This document shows, in pieces, positions 1 to 9,825 of a stretch of 64,000 bases of DNA. Made by a program: the position numbers and the translations under genes. This DNA comes from Nocardia sp. XZ_19_385 (GTDB lineage Bacteria > Actinomycetota > Actinomycetes > Mycobacteriales > Mycobacteriaceae), in the NCBI RefSeq assembly GCF_015355755.1, contig NZ_JACVEE010000004.1, forward strand, positions 434,001-498,000, given 5' to 3'. The notes beneath the pieces are model-generated. The model ran no database searches and was not told the DNA's origin. It was given only the letters and a program-made list of their open reading frames with translations. The number at the start of each line of letters is the position of its first letter. The stretch's first letter is position 1.

Positions 1-102
1 GAGCACGTGTTCGACTTCTTCCTGCGCAACAAGCGCCGCGAATGGGCCGACTACCGCAGCCAGGTCACGCCCTACGAGCTTCAGGAATACCTCGGGCTGT
101 AA
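1..102 (+). CDS. glnA2: Glutamine synthetase GlnA2, C-terminal end (partial)
   Basis: Only the last 33 codons are inside the window; the gene runs in from the left edge. The visible peptide ends in [11 protein letters not shown], which resembles the C-terminus of the type I glutamine synthetase GlnA2. In mycobacteria glnA2 lies immediately before glnE, and the next gene here is glnE on the same strand, so position supports the call. The identification rests on this short tail plus synteny; the catalytic part is not visible. Confidence 0.75.
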   Translation, partial: EHVFDFFLRNKRREWADYRSQVTPYELQEYLGL

Positions 103-128
103 TTTTGGCAGCGCCTGCGGCGCTGCGT

Positions 129-222
129 GTTCGCGGCCCATTATGTCTCGCTTCCGAACGGCCGAGACTCGCGCCTGCGGCGCATGCGCTTCGGCCGCTC
201 GGAAGCGAGACGGGCCGCGAAC
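129..222. terminator. Very long hairpin between glnA2 and glnE
   Basis: An inner stem pairs 145-165 with 191-211 (21 bp, one mismatch that is a wobble in RNA) around a 25-nt GC-rich loop. An outer stem pairs 129-139 with 212-222 (11 bp, perfect); the left strand has a five-base bulge (140-144) between the two stems. It starts 26 bp after the glnA2 stop and lies in the 250-bp gap before glnE. Its place after the stop suggests a transcription terminator or attenuating structure; there is no T-run. Confidence 0.65.
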
Positions 223-352
223 GGTCGGTCGCAAGACTCCCTCCGTCGGGGCCGAGTTGTGCGCCGGAAGCTCGGTCCTAGGTACGTACCGTTTGCGTGT
301 CTTTCCGTGCCCTGTGCGGGAAAGCGTTGTTCAGGCAACTAAGTTGGGAGCT

Positions 353-3300
353 ATGGTTCGGCCCCCAACTGCGCGCTCAGCTGTTCCCGGTGTCGGCCGG
401 CTCGGGTTGCTCGAGCCGAACGCCGCCCAGTCGTTGCGCGAGCTGGCTTGGGACAATGTCGACAGCATTCCGGTGCTGTGGGCGCTGTCGCGGGCGCCCG
501 ACGCGGATCTGGCGCTGAGCACGCTGATCCGGTTGCGGGAGGCCCTCGGTGCGGCTTGGGGCGAACTGGATTCGGTGCTGCGGGCCGATGCGTCGTTGCG
601 TGGCAGGCTGTTCGCGCTGATCGGGTCGTCGAGCGCGTTCGCCGATCATCTGGTGGCCGAGCCGTTGGCGTGGAAGTTGTTGCAGCGCAAGGACTTGCCG
701 GATCGGGCCGAGCTGATCGCGGATCTGCTCGACGCGGTGCAGGCGGTGCCCGAAGCGGGCCCCAACGCGAGCCCGATGCTGTATCGGGCCGGGATTTCCG
801 GGCCGGAGACGGTGTCGCTGCTGCGCCGGCGCTATCGCGATCAGCTCATGTTCCTCGCCGCGCTGGACCTCGCGGCCACCGTGGAGAACGAGCGGGTGCT
901 GCCGTATCAGGTGGTGGGCAAACACCTCACGGCGCTGGCCGACGCGGCGTTGACCGCGGCGCTGTCGGTCGCGGTGGCGCGAGTCTGCAAGGACGGGCCG
1001 TGCCCGGTGCGGCTGGCCGTGATCGCCATGGGCAAGAGCGGCGCCTGCGAACTCAACTATGTCAGCGATGTCGACGTCGTGTTCGTCGCCGAACCCGCCG
1101 ACGCCACCGCCACCCGGCTGGCCGCGGAGATGATGAGTGTCGGCAGTCAGGCCTTCTTCGAGGTCGACGCGGCGCTGCGGCCGGAAGGCAAAGCGGGCGC
1201 GCTGGTTCGGACGCTGGAATCGCATATCGCGTATTACAAGCGCTGGGCGCGGACCTGGGAATTCCAGGCGCTGCTGAAGAACCGGCCGATGACCGGCGAC
1301 CTGGAGCTCGGGCAGGCCTACCGCGACGCGCTGATGCCGATGGTCTGGACCGCTTCCGAGCGTGAGGATTTCGTCGCCGACGTGCAGGCGATGCGCCGGC
1401 GGGTGGAAGATCTGGTGCCCGCGGATCTGCGGGAGCGGGAACTCAAACTCGGGCACGGCAGTCTGCGCGACGTCGAATTCGCGGTTCAGCTCCTGCAATT
1501 GGTGCACGGGCGGGTCGACGACACGCTGCACGTGCAGGGGACCGTCGAGGCGTTGACGGCGCTGGCGGCCGGTGGATACGTCGGCCGCGACGATGCCGCG
1601 AATCTCACTGCCTCCTATGAGTTCTTGCGGCTGCTCGAGCACCGGCTGCAGTTGCAGCGCTTGAAGCGCACGCACACGCTGCCCGCCGCCGACGACGAGG
1701 AAGGCATGCGCTGGCTGGCGCGTTCCGCGCATATCCGGCCGGATGGCAGGCAGGACGCGGTCGGCGTGCTCGGCGCCGAGATTCGCCGGAACGCGGTGCG
1801 GGTCAGGCGATTACACGCCAAGTTGTTCTACCGCCCGCTGCTGGAATCGGTGGTGCGACTGGAATCGGACGCCCTGCGGTTGAGTCCGAGCGCGGCTATC
1901 CGTCAGCTCAAAGCGCTCGGCTACACCTCACCGGAACATGCTCTCGGACATCTGAAAGCGCTCACCGGCGGGGTGTCGCGTAAAGGCCGCATCCAGGCGC
2001 TGCTGTTGCCGACGCTGCTCGAATGGCTTGGGGAGACACCGAATCCCGACGCGGGTCTGCTCGCCTACCGCCGGGTGTCGGAAGGGCTGGACGACCAGAT
2101 CTGGTTCCTGCGCGAACTGCGTGACGAAGGTGCGATCGCGCAGCGGCTGATGATCGTGCTCGGTTCCTCGGAGTACCTGCCCGACCTGCTGATCAACGCG
2201 CCCGACACGATCCGCATGTACGCCGACGGACCGAGCGGACCACTGCTGCTGAGCCAGCAGCCCGAAGACGTCGCGCGCGGCATCCTGACCGCCGCCGCCC
2301 GCTACGACGATGCGAAACGCGCTGTCGCAGCGGCCCGTTCGCTGCGCCGGCATGAACTGGCGCGCGTCGCCTCGGCCGATCTGCTCGGCATGCTCGACGT
2401 GCAGCAGGTGTGCCGGGCACTGTCGGCGGTGTGGGTCGCGACGCTGGAAGCCGCACTGCTGGCGGTCGTCCGGGCCAGCGAAGCCGAACGCGGCGAACCC
2501 GCACCAGCCGACCTCGCGGTGATCGGCATGGGCCGCCTCGGCGGCATGGAACTCGGCTACGGCTCCGACGCCGACGTGCTGTTCGTCTGCGAACCGCGTC
2601 CCGGTATCGACGAGACCAAAGCGGTGAAGTGGTCCATCTCGGTGGCCGAGAAGGTGCAGCGCCTGCTCGGCGCGCCGAGCACCGACCCGCCGCTGCAGGT
2701 CGACGCGGGCCTGCGCCCGGAAGGCCGAAACGGCGCCCTGGTTCGCACTCTCGCCGCCTACGCGGCCTACTACGAACAGTGGGCGCAGCCGTGGGAGATG
2801 CAGGCCCTGCTGCGCGCCCATCAGGTCGCCGGTGACGAAGCGCTCGGCGTGCGGTTCCTGCGCACCATCGACAAGACCCGCTACCCGGCGGGCGGTGTCT
2901 CCCCGGAAGCGGTCCGCGAAATCCGCCGCATCAAGGCCCGGGTCGACTCCGAACGACTCCCGCGCGGCGCGAACCCGGCCACGCACACCAAACTCGGCCG
3001 CGGCGGCCTCGCCGACATCGAGTGGACCGTGCAGCTGCTGCAACTCCGGCATGCCCACGAGATTCCGGGCCTGCACAACACGTCCACGCTGGAATGTCTC
3101 GACGTCATCGAGGAAGCCAAACTTCTGGAGCCCACGGATGTGGCGCTGCTGCGCGACGCCTGGCTGACTGCCACCAAGGCCCGCAACGCCTTGGTATTGG
3201 TTCGCGGCAAGCCAACCGACCAACTCCCGGGCCCGGGCCGCCTGCTCTCCGCTGTCGCGCGCGTTGCCGGCTGGCCCAATGACGACGGCAGCGAATTCCT

Positions 3301-3367
3301 CGACAACTACATGCGCATCACGCGCCGCGCGAAAGCGGTGGTGGAGCGCGTCTTCGGTGGTAACTAG
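353..3367 (+). CDS. glnE: Glutamine synthetase adenylyltransferase / deadenylase
   Basis: Bifunctional GlnE transfers AMP to, or removes it from, a tyrosine of GlnA1 in the cytoplasm and so sets glutamine synthetase activity to nitrogen status. The protein is about 1004 aa, close to the mycobacterial 994 aa. It has the expected duplicated nucleotidyltransferase halves. The first has [19 protein letters not shown] near residues 230-250; the second has [19 protein letters not shown] near 725-745. Each G-x-D-x-D metal motif is intact, and each half has a following D-x-x-L-RPEGK/R segment and a helical GlnD-like part. I chose ATG 353 because the protein then begins like mycobacterial GlnE. An in-frame GTG at 314 would add 13 residues and cannot be excluded. 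Its substrate glnA1 is now more than 40 kb away because of insertions. Confidence 0.95.
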   Translation: MVRPPTARSAVPGVGRLGLLEPNAAQSLRELAWDNVDSIPVLWALSRAPDADLALSTLIRLREALGAAWGELDSVLRADASLRGRLFALIGSSSAFADHLVAEPLAWKLLQRKDLPDRAELIADLLDAVQAVPEAGPNASPMLYRAGISGPETVSLLRRRYRDQLMFLAALDLAATVENERVLPYQVVGKHLTALADAALTAALSVAVARVCKDGPCPVRLAVIAMGKSGACELNYVSDVDVVFVAEPADATATRLAAEMMSVGSQAFFEVDAALRPEGKAGALVRTLESHIAYYKRWARTWEFQALLKNRPMTGDLELGQAYRDALMPMVWTASEREDFVADVQAMRRRVEDLVPADLRERELKLGHGSLRDVEFAVQLLQLVHGRVDDTLHVQGTVEALTALAAGGYVGRDDAANLTASYEFLRLLEHRLQLQRLKRTHTLPAADDEEGMRWLARSAHIRPDGRQDAVGVLGAEIRRNAVRVRRLHAKLFYRPLLESVVRLESDALRLSPSAAIRQLKALGYTSPEHALGHLKALTGGVSRKGRIQALLLPTLLEWLGETPNPDAGLLAYRRVSEGLDDQIWFLRELRDEGAIAQRLMIVLGSSEYLPDLLINAPDTIRMYADGPSGPLLLSQQPEDVARGILTAAARYDDAKRAVAAARSLRRHELARVASADLLGMLDVQQVCRALSAVWVATLEAALLAVVRASEAERGEPAPADLAVIGMGRLGGMELGYGSDADVLFVCEPRPGIDETKAVKWSISVAEKVQRLLGAPSTDPPLQVDAGLRPEGRNGALVRTLAAYAAYYEQWAQPWEMQALLRAHQVAGDEALGVRFLRTIDKTRYPAGGVSPEAVREIRRIKARVDSERLPRGANPATHTKLGRGGLADIEWTVQLLQLRHAHEIPGLHNTSTLECLDVIEEAKLLEPTDVALLRDAWLTATKARNALVLVRGKPTDQLPGPGRLLSAVARVAGWPNDDGSEFLDNYMRITRRAKAVVERVFGGN

Positions 3368-3888
3368 CGGGCGTTGCTCTTTCGACGCGGCTGTTGTGGA
3401 CGCCAGGCAATCGCCTGAACGATGTGCGAGGCCGAGCCTGTGCGGTGCCCGGCTTCACAGCCCACCTTCGCCTTTGCCGACCCGATGGCGGCGCGAACAC
3501 CGATGGATAGACGAACATGGCCGGTCTCGGCTGCGGTGGTGACCGCTGACTCAGCGGGGTCGGCGGGGGCCGCGTCGCACGAGAATGGCGGGTGACCTCA
3601 GGCCGCGGATTCCCGGTCCAGCGGGGCGGGTAGGTCGTATTCGATTTCGGCGATGCGGCGGCCGATGGCGGCGGATTCCACCGGTGATTTGGTCCTCATG
3701 CATGGCTCAGGCCGACAGCGCGGTGCCCCAAGCCCGGGTTGGTGGTTCGCACTTCGGTCGGGAGGCTGGTGGGGTGCGCAGCGACACGCAGGGGTGTGCG
3801 GCAGGGGCTCCCGGGTGCGGGCGGTTTCGGTGGGATTGGGTCGCGTCGTGGTTCCGTCATTCGGATCGGCGCACTTAGAGTGGCCGGT
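3368..3888. other. Intergenic region with one possible 33-codon ORF
   Basis: No convincing gene is visible in these 520 bp. The minus strand has a short ORF at 3598-3699 (33 residues, starting MRTKSPVESAA and ending PLDRESAA). It has an alternating charged/hydrophobic helix but no clear ribosome binding site. It could be a gene remnant. Confidence 0.25.
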
Positions 3889-4497
3889 ATGGATCCCCTC
3901 CTACCCAAGGAAAATGCCGATCTGAGTGAGCTCGCGCAGACGTTGCGGGCGCTGCCGCCGTCGTGTGGGCGCGTCAGATTGGTTGGGGTGGACGGGCATG
4001 CGGGCTCGGGGAAGAGCACTTTCGCCGGGCAGCTGTCCGAGGCGCTCGGGGGTGCGCCGGTGTTGAAGCTGGATGACCTGGCTACCCACAGCGAGTTCTT
4101 CCAGTGGACCGACCGGCTGCGGGAGCAGATCCTGGTGCCGTTCAGGTGGGGACACACGGCTTTCTACCGGGCTTATGACTGGGAGCGTTGTGAGTTCGGA
4201 GGTGAGCGGGCGTTGCTGGCGGAGCCGGTGGTGCTGCTCGAGGGGGTCGGGGCGGGGCGGCGGACAGTGCGGCCGCACCTTGCGCGGCTGTTGTGGATGG
4301 AGTGCGAGGCCGAGGAAGCCTGGGAGCGTGGGCGTCAGCGGGATGGAGCCGCGCTGTCGTCCTTCTGGGATGAGTGGACGGCCGAGGAGCGTGCGCACTT
4401 CGCGGAGGATCCTTCGCGTCCACACGCGGATCTGCTTGTGCTGCAACAGCCCTCAGGCTATTCCGTGGTGCCGGGCCCGCGGACGACCGCGTCCTGA
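3889..4497 (+). CDS. P-loop nucleoside kinase-like protein (uridine kinase family)
   Basis: This is a 202-aa protein with a clear Walker A motif, VDGHAGSGKSTFA, near residues 40-52, followed by LDDLATHSEFFQW. The layout matches the uridine kinase/phosphoribulokinase-like P-loop proteins common in Actinobacteria. These transfer phosphate from ATP to a small hydroxyl substrate, which I cannot name here. ATG 3889 was chosen because the family signature begins soon after it and the upstream in-frame codons are unlike protein. It stands alone between glnE and the EEP phosphatase gene. Confidence 0.6.
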   Translation: MDPLLPKENADLSELAQTLRALPPSCGRVRLVGVDGHAGSGKSTFAGQLSEALGGAPVLKLDDLATHSEFFQWTDRLREQILVPFRWGHTAFYRAYDWERCEFGGERALLAEPVVLLEGVGAGRRTVRPHLARLLWMECEAEEAWERGRQRDGAALSSFWDEWTAEERAHFAEDPSRPHADLLVLQQPSGYSVVPGPRTTAS

Positions 4498-4564
4498 GAG
4501 CGTCTACACCGAATCTTCACAAGCGGCTCGCGTCGGGTCCATACGGGCCGCATAGGGTCAGTAC

Positions 4565-5509
4565 ATGCGTAAATGGTTGGACCGGGCACTGCTCGGGTTG
4601 GGGTGGGCCGCTGTGCTCGCAGGGATCGCCGGGGTCGTGCTGCATTTGGGGACGTGGCAGTGGGAGCTGTTCGTGCTCGGTGCTTCGGGGGCGTCGTATC
4701 TGATGATCGGCGCGCTGGTGGGTCTGGTGCTGGTGTTGATCGCGCGGGGGTGGCGCAGTGCGGCGTTCGCGGGAGTTGTTGTGGCGGTGGCGTTGTGGAC
4801 GCAGTTGCCGATCTTCGTGCCGAACGGGCATGCCGCCACCGGACCGAAAGTGACTGTGCTGCAGTCGAATATTCTGTTCGGTGGCGCAGATGTGGGCGCG
4901 GTGGTGCGGACCGTCCGCGAAGAAAACGTGGACTTGCTGACCGTCGACGAGCTGACCCAGGAGTCGATCGATCGGTTCGCGGCGGCGGGGATCAGCGCGG
5001 AACTGCCGCACCAGTTCCTGATTCCCGGCCTCGGCGGGGGCGGCACCGGTATCTACAGCCGGTATCCGCTGCGGGACACCAAAAGGTTCGACGGATTCCA
5101 GATCAACAATCTCGGCGCGACCATGGAGCATCCGGAGCGCGGCGACATCGCGGTGTTCGCCCTGCACCCGATCCCGCCGAACCTGAACTTCGCCGCATGG
5201 AGCTGGGAGATGCCGCGCATCCGCGAAATCCTGGACGCCCAAACAGGTCCCGCGATCGTCGGCGCGGATTTCAACGCCACCCGCGACCACGCGGCCTTCC
5301 GTGACCTGATCGCCGGCCGGTTCGACTCGGCCGCCGACCTGGTCGGCGCGGGCCCGATGCTCACCTGGCCGGACAGCAGAAGCTGGGGCCCGGTCCTGGG
5401 CATCGACCACATCCTGGTCGCCGACGGCACCGCCGAAGACCTCCAATCCCTCTCCATCCCGGGCTCCGACCACCGCGCCCTCCTGGCCCACCTCCGCATG
5501 AACTCCTAA
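4565..5509 (+). CDS. Membrane-anchored endonuclease/exonuclease/phosphatase family protein
   Basis: The first 90 of 314 residues contain three hydrophobic segments, which anchor the protein in the membrane. The rest is an EEP (DNase I-like) metal-dependent phosphoesterase domain. Visible active-site blocks are VLQSNILFG (~100), VDELTQES (~128), VGADFNATRD (~235) and IPGSDHRA (~300), so the metal and catalytic residues look complete. Such proteins hydrolyse phosphodiester or phosphomonoester bonds. The domain probably faces outside, as in related actinobacterial proteins, but the substrate is unknown. Confidence 0.8.
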   Translation: MRKWLDRALLGLGWAAVLAGIAGVVLHLGTWQWELFVLGASGASYLMIGALVGLVLVLIARGWRSAAFAGVVVAVALWTQLPIFVPNGHAATGPKVTVLQSNILFGGADVGAVVRTVREENVDLLTVDELTQESIDRFAAAGISAELPHQFLIPGLGGGGTGIYSRYPLRDTKRFDGFQINNLGATMEHPERGDIAVFALHPIPPNLNFAAWSWEMPRIREILDAQTGPAIVGADFNATRDHAAFRDLIAGRFDSAADLVGAGPMLTWPDSRSWGPVLGIDHILVADGTAEDLQSLSIPGSDHRALLAHLRMNS

Positions 5510-5510
5510 C

Positions 5511-5577
5511 CAAGATCAACAGGACCTGAGGGCGGCGGCTTGTCGGCCGATGCCGCCCTCAGGGCCTGTTGATCTTG
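5511..5577. repeat. Palindromic interspersed repeat, copy 1
   Basis: An imperfect palindrome starts 2 bp after the preceding stop codon: CAAGATCAACAGG at 5511 and CCTGTTGATCTTG at 5565, with a CTGAGGGCGGC/GCCGCCCTCAG inner stem. It belongs to a family with further copies near 9.0-9.8, 14.1-15.4 and 62.2-62.9 kb. Its position suggests it also works as a terminator here. Confidence 0.75.
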
Positions 5578-5693
5578 AATTCGGGCTGGGGTGAATTGTG
5601 ATACGCGCGTTGAGGTTCCGGCGATTACGATGAGAACGCTCGGCGGGTGGCCCGGGAAATGGCTCTGCGGTGTAACCGGGGAGGAACTTCAGA

Positions 5694-7133
5694 ATGAGAC
5701 GATGGCGTTTCGGCGTGGTCGCGGTGGTGCTCGCGGTGGGGGCCGCACTGTCCGGGTGCGCGGAGATAGCGAATAGTACTGCGGGGAAGCCGGTTACAGA
5801 CCCGGACAATCCGTGGGTGCTGGCCGGAGCGGCGAAGGCGGAGGGTCCGAGCGGCCCGCGCAAGAGTGTGCCGGACACGCCGCTGACAGCGGAGAACGGT
5901 GACGGGGGAGCGGTCGACAAACTCGCCCTCAACGCCATCGCCGATATCGAGGTTTTCTGGAAAACCGAATACAGCAAGACATTTCCGGGTGCCTTCGAAC
6001 CGGTCAGCAAATACATTTCCTGGGATGCCCGGACCGGCAGGGAAAGTTCGGTCAGCTTCTGTAAATCCTCCACCTATCAGTTGGTGAACGCGGCCTACTG
6101 CAGCCTCGACCACACCATCGGCTGGGACCGCGGCGTGCTGTTCCCGCTGCTGGAGAAGCGGTACAACTCGTTGGCCGTGGTCATGGTGCTGGCGCACGAG
6201 TACGGGCACGCCATTCAGGGGCAAGCCAAGATCGCGGGCTTCTTCACCGACGCCCTGGTGCAGGAACAGCAGGCCGACTGCCTGGCCGGTGTCTTCCTGC
6301 GCCATGTGGCCGAAGGGGATTCGCCGCATTTCACGATGAACCTGACGGACGGGCTCGACGGCGTGCTCGGCGCCACCATCGCGGTGCGCGACACCGATCC
6401 GAGCAACAAGAAGAACGTGCACGGGTCCGCGTTCGAGCGGGTGACCGCGGTGCAGCTCGGTTACACCGACGGCGCGAGCGCGTGCAAGCAGATCAACCGG
6501 TTCGAGCTGAACAAGCGGCGCGGCAACCTGCCCACCACCTTCGAGAGCGAAGACGAAGAGCAGCGGCAACTTCCGATCGACAAGGAGTCGCTGGCCAGTG
6601 TCGCGCAGGCCCTGTCCAAGGCCTTCCCGGTGGCGCAGGCGCCGACCTTCGATTACCAGGGCGTGGTACGCGACTGCGCGAATGTCACTGCCACGGAGCC
6701 GGTTTCGTACTGCCCGAGTTCGAACAAGATCGGAACGAATGTCACCGCGTTGGCCGAACGTGGTGAGACGGAGTACGAGGAGGACGTATTGTCCGCAGAC
6801 GTGGACGGCGACTACAACGCCTTCATCGTCTTCATCTCGCGCTACATGCTTGCCGTGCAACAGGATCGGAAGCTCACCCTCGCCGGTGCGGAAACCGCCG
6901 GCCTCCGCACCGTCTGTCTGAGCGGCGCATTCACCACGAAACTCAGTGCGCCGAACAGTAATCCGCGCCTGTCGGCCAAGGATCTCGACGAAGCGGTGTC
7001 GGGCCTGCTGGCCGACGGGCTCGCGGCGGCCGATGTGGACGGCAAGATCGTCAAGAGTGGCTACCAGCGGCTGGAGGCCTTCCGGCACGGGGTGCTCGAC
7101 GGGGAGCAGGCCTGTCTGACGAAGTTCAAATAA
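5694..7133 (+). CDS. Lipoprotein neutral zinc metallopeptidase
   Basis: This is a 479-aa exported protein. The N-terminus has a basic start, a hydrophobic run and the lipobox ALSGC (Cys 21), so it should be lipid-anchored outside the membrane. The zincin motif HEYGHAIQ lies near residue 168 and QEQQADCLAG follows about 20 residues later. Together they match the putative neutral zinc metallopeptidase family (YpfJ-like), with His, His and a downstream acidic ligand. The C-terminal half is family-specific and Cys-bearing. The substrate is unknown. It is monocistronic, followed by convergent genes on the other strand. Confidence 0.8.
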   Translation: MRRWRFGVVAVVLAVGAALSGCAEIANSTAGKPVTDPDNPWVLAGAAKAEGPSGPRKSVPDTPLTAENGDGGAVDKLALNAIADIEVFWKTEYSKTFPGAFEPVSKYISWDARTGRESSVSFCKSSTYQLVNAAYCSLDHTIGWDRGVLFPLLEKRYNSLAVVMVLAHEYGHAIQGQAKIAGFFTDALVQEQQADCLAGVFLRHVAEGDSPHFTMNLTDGLDGVLGATIAVRDTDPSNKKNVHGSAFERVTAVQLGYTDGASACKQINRFELNKRRGNLPTTFESEDEEQRQLPIDKESLASVAQALSKAFPVAQAPTFDYQGVVRDCANVTATEPVSYCPSSNKIGTNVTALAERGETEYEEDVLSADVDGDYNAFIVFISRYMLAVQQDRKLTLAGAETAGLRTVCLSGAFTTKLSAPNSNPRLSAKDLDEAVSGLLADGLAAADVDGKIVKSGYQRLEAFRHGVLDGEQACLTKFK

Positions 7134-7134
7134 G

Positions 7135-7596
7135 CTACCGCCGGTTTCGTACCGACCGCAGCAGGGTCCGAAGCAAGTGGACCACCGTCAATACCGAAAC
7201 CAGGCCCAGCCCGCCGCCGATGAGCAGAAACATCAGCCCGACGGCCCACAGCCCGGTGGAGTCTTGTGATGCGTCGCTTGCCCATGGCACGGCGAAGCCG
7301 ACCACCGCGACCGCCGCCACCACCGGGATGGTCGTGGGGCGCCGCAAGTACAGGAACGCCACGATGCTGGCGACGACAATGCAAGCGCCGCAACCGATTA
7401 CCTGCTCGGGGCGGTATGGGCCCTGGGCGACGCCGTCGACCTCGTAATACTCCTGGTCCCAGCCGAGCCAGACCGCCCACATGCCGGCGCAGAACACCCC
7501 CAGCGCTGTCAGGACCGCGATCCTGCGCCAACCGGTGTCCGGTGGTGCTGACCTCGCCCGATGTTCGGAACTCCGATCGGGCTCGGTGTCAGTCAA
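7135..7596 (-). CDS. Four-helix integral membrane protein of unknown function
   Basis: A 153-aa protein with a polar, Arg-rich start of about 25 residues, then four hydrophobic segments (about 26-48, 68-85, 90-105, 118-143) and a basic tail LLRSVRNRR. I do not recognise the family. Its start overlaps the end of the lumazine synthase gene by 8 bp on the same strand, so it is probably the last gene of a three-gene unit: lipase, ribH, this gene. Confidence 0.6.
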   Translation of the reverse strand: MTDTEPDRSSEHRARSAPPDTGWRRIAVLTALGVFCAGMWAVWLGWDQEYYEVDGVAQGPYRPEQVIGCGACIVVASIVAFLYLRRPTTIPVVAAVAVVGFAVPWASDASQDSTGLWAVGLMFLLIGGGLGLVSVLTVVHLLRTLLRSVRNRR

Positions 7597-8044
7597 CCGC
7601 GGCGGGCAAGCTGCGCAACGAGTTCAGGGTGGTCGCCAGTGCGCGAGCCGCTTCTGCGCCCTTCGTCACGAAATGCTCGGTGTAGTAGTTCACGTGCTCG
7701 CTGTGCTCGTGGAAGTGGTGCGGCGTGAGCACCACCGAGAACACCGGCACATCGGAGTCGAGCTGCACCCGCATCAGACCATCGATCACCGCGGTCGCGA
7801 CGAAATCGTGCCGGTAGATGCCGCCGTCGACGACCAGCGCCGAAGCCACGATCGCCGAGTAGCGGCCGGACTGCGCCAGCCGCTTGGCATGCAGCGGGAT
7901 CTCGAAGGCCCCCGGCACCTCGAACACGTCGATGGTGGCCGGGTCGAAGCCGAGATCGCGGTATTCGGCGGTGAAGCCCTCGACAGCTTTGCCGACGATG
8001 GAGCTGTGCCACATGGCGCGGATGAAGGCGACCTTGTTGTTCAT
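7589..8044 (-). CDS. ribH: 6,7-dimethyl-8-ribityllumazine synthase (type II, RibH2-like)
   Basis: A 151-aa protein with VFEVPGAFEIPLHAK near residue 40 and HHFHEHSEHVNYYTEHFV near 107. It matches lumazine synthase, which condenses 5-amino-6-ribitylamino-uracil with 3,4-dihydroxy-2-butanone 4-phosphate in riboflavin synthesis. The HxHxHxEH cluster and absence of a linked ribA/ribB point to the RibH2 type known from Brucella and several actinobacteria. It is isolated from other rib genes and sits between a lipase and a membrane-protein gene. Confidence 0.85.
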   Translation of the reverse strand: MNNKVAFIRAMWHSSIVGKAVEGFTAEYRDLGFDPATIDVFEVPGAFEIPLHAKRLAQSGRYSAIVASALVVDGGIYRHDFVATAVIDGLMRVQLDSDVPVFSVVLTPHHFHEHSEHVNYYTEHFVTKGAEAARALATTLNSLRSLPAAVD

Positions 8045-8053
8045 GACCGGAGT

Positions 8054-8893
8054 CTACTGCTGAGTAACATGAGCCTGCAGCCACTCCACGACATCGCCGA
8101 GCACCTTGTCCTGCTCGGGCTCGTTGAACACCTCGTGGTAGAGGCCGTCGTAGCGCAGCACCGTCAGGTCCTTGGTGGCGGCGCCGCGCTCGATCAGGTC
8201 CGAACTCGACGGTGCGGCCAAAGCGTCGGCGGTGCCGTGCAGCACCAGCATCGGCACGGTCAGCTTGTCCAGGCGGGCCTTGACGATGTCGGTGGCCTGC
8301 AGAATTTCCGTGGCCGTGCGGGCCGGAAGCTTGCCGCGATACACCAGCGGGTCGGCGTCATAAGCCGCGACCACGGCCGGATCGCGGCTGATCATCGACG
8401 AATCCAGCGTCAGCACACCGAGATTCGGCGTCAACCTGCTCAACACCGGGGCGACCAGCTTCTGCAGCGGGTTGCCGACCGGAATGTCCAGCGGCGGCGC
8501 CGACACCACGATCCCGTCCACCTTCAACGGCGCGCGAGTCGCCAGGTACAGCACGATCAGGCTGCCCATCGAATGCCCGAGCAGAAACCGCGGCACCCCC
8601 GGCTGTTCCCGGCTCGCGAGCTCGAGCATGCCCTCGACATTGTCGGCCGACCCCGACATCGACCCGATATTCGCCTTCCCACCCTCGGACTTCCCATGCC
8701 CCACATGGTCCAGCGCATACACCGCGAACCCGGCATCCGCCAGCCGCGTCCCGACATGGACATACCGCCCCGAATGCTCCGCGATCCCGTGCACCAGCAC
8801 GACCACCGCCCGCGTCTCCCCATCCGGAAGCCAAGCGCGCCAAGCAATCCGACTGCCAACGCCCTCGAAACTGCCATCCTCGGTGCGGGTCAC
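8054..8893 (-). CDS. Monoacylglycerol lipase / lysophospholipase (alpha/beta hydrolase)
   Basis: A 279-aa Hydrolase_4-type protein similar to mycobacterial Rv0183. The oxyanion HGIAEHSGRY motif is near residue 35. The nucleophile elbow GHSMGS is near 105, the acid is in HGTADALAA near 220, and the catalytic His is in LYHEVFNEP near 250. There is no signal peptide. It is likely to cleave monoacylglycerols or lysophospholipids. The ribH gene follows after 9 bp on the same strand. Confidence 0.85.
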   Translation of the reverse strand: MTRTEDGSFEGVGSRIAWRAWLPDGETRAVVVLVHGIAEHSGRYVHVGTRLADAGFAVYALDHVGHGKSEGGKANIGSMSGSADNVEGMLELASREQPGVPRFLLGHSMGSLIVLYLATRAPLKVDGIVVSAPPLDIPVGNPLQKLVAPVLSRLTPNLGVLTLDSSMISRDPAVVAAYDADPLVYRGKLPARTATEILQATDIVKARLDKLTVPMLVLHGTADALAAPSSSDLIERGAATKDLTVLRYDGLYHEVFNEPEQDKVLGDVVEWLQAHVTQQ

Positions 8894-9036
8894 ATGCGCT
8901 CCTTACAGAAAGTCCTCAACGGGTGCCTGCCCTGCACCCTGCCCACCAAACTAGCGGCTCAGCCCAGGTCGCTGCCGCAAAACTGGCACTCGACACGGAA
9001 CCTACCCGCCCGCCCATCCCCCCGCACCCGCCGCCA

Positions 9037-9806
9037 CAAGATCAACAGGACCTGGTGGCGGCATCGGCCGAGAGGCCTCCGCCCTGGGTGCCTGATGATC
9101 TTGTTCAGAACGCGTGGGTCCACCGCCGAGGTGACATCCGCGTCAGAGATCAACCTGTGCCGCGATCTCCAGATCACCTGGAATTGCCGGCTGCATCGCC
9201 GGGTCGCCCGCCGCGAACGCCCAGTGATCCAGAAAGTCGCAGTGCCCCTGGGCCACACCCGCACCATCCACTTCCATTCGCATTCATGGTCACCGCTGGT
9301 CGAGCTGGCTGGTTCCACAAGATCATCAGGAGTTTATGGCGGCATCGATCGAGAGGCCTCCGCCCTCAGTGCCTGATGATCTTGTTCAGGACGCGTGGGT
9401 CAACCGCCGAGGTGACATCCGCGTCAGAGGTCGACCTGTGCCGCGATCTCCAGATCACCTGGAATTGCCGGCTGCATCGCCGGGTCGCCCCGCCGCCAAC
9501 TCCTAGTGATCTAGAAAGTCGCTGTGCCCCTGGGCCACACCCGCACCAACCACTTCCACCCGCATTCATGGTCACCGCTGGTTGAATTGGCTGGTTCCAC
9601 AAGATCATCAGGCGGTGCTGGCGGTATCGGCCGAGTGGGATCGCCATGAATGCCTGGTGATCTTGTAGGCCGCGGTGCTCCTCGGGTCGTGCTCGGGCCA
9701 ACCACTTTCGCTCGATGCCGGTAGGGCTGGCCAGTGCACAAAGTTGTCCGGAACTGGTGGCGATATCGATCGAGAGGCCGCCGCCGCCAGTTCCGGATGA
9801 TCGCGA
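9037..9806. repeat. Palindromic repeat cluster with a 281-bp direct duplication
   Basis: The 930-bp gap from 8894 to 9825 has no convincing gene. It carries four copies of the CAAGATCA...TGATCTTG palindrome family at 9037-9103, 9318-9384, 9600-9665 and, degenerate, 9744-9806. The stretch between copies is duplicated: 9091-9330 recurs at 9372-9612 with a period of 281 bp and a few dozen differences. Confidence 0.8.
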
Positions 9807-9825
9807 AGCGCGTTCGGTCGAAGTC

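Noticed and set aside
377..3223. Long minus-strand frames opposite glnE
   Set aside because: They are antisense shadows of a well-conserved gene: Arg/His/Gln-rich, without domains, and typical of high-GC DNA.
7481..9376. 631-codon plus-strand frame over ribH and the lipase
   Set aside because: It is opposite two clear genes and runs into repeats; its composition is that of an antisense frame.
9037..9665. Coding regions in the repeat-rich gap
   Set aside because: Long frames on both strands run straight through the palindromes and through both copies of the duplication, and have no ribosome binding sites or recognisable domains. High GC alone keeps them open.
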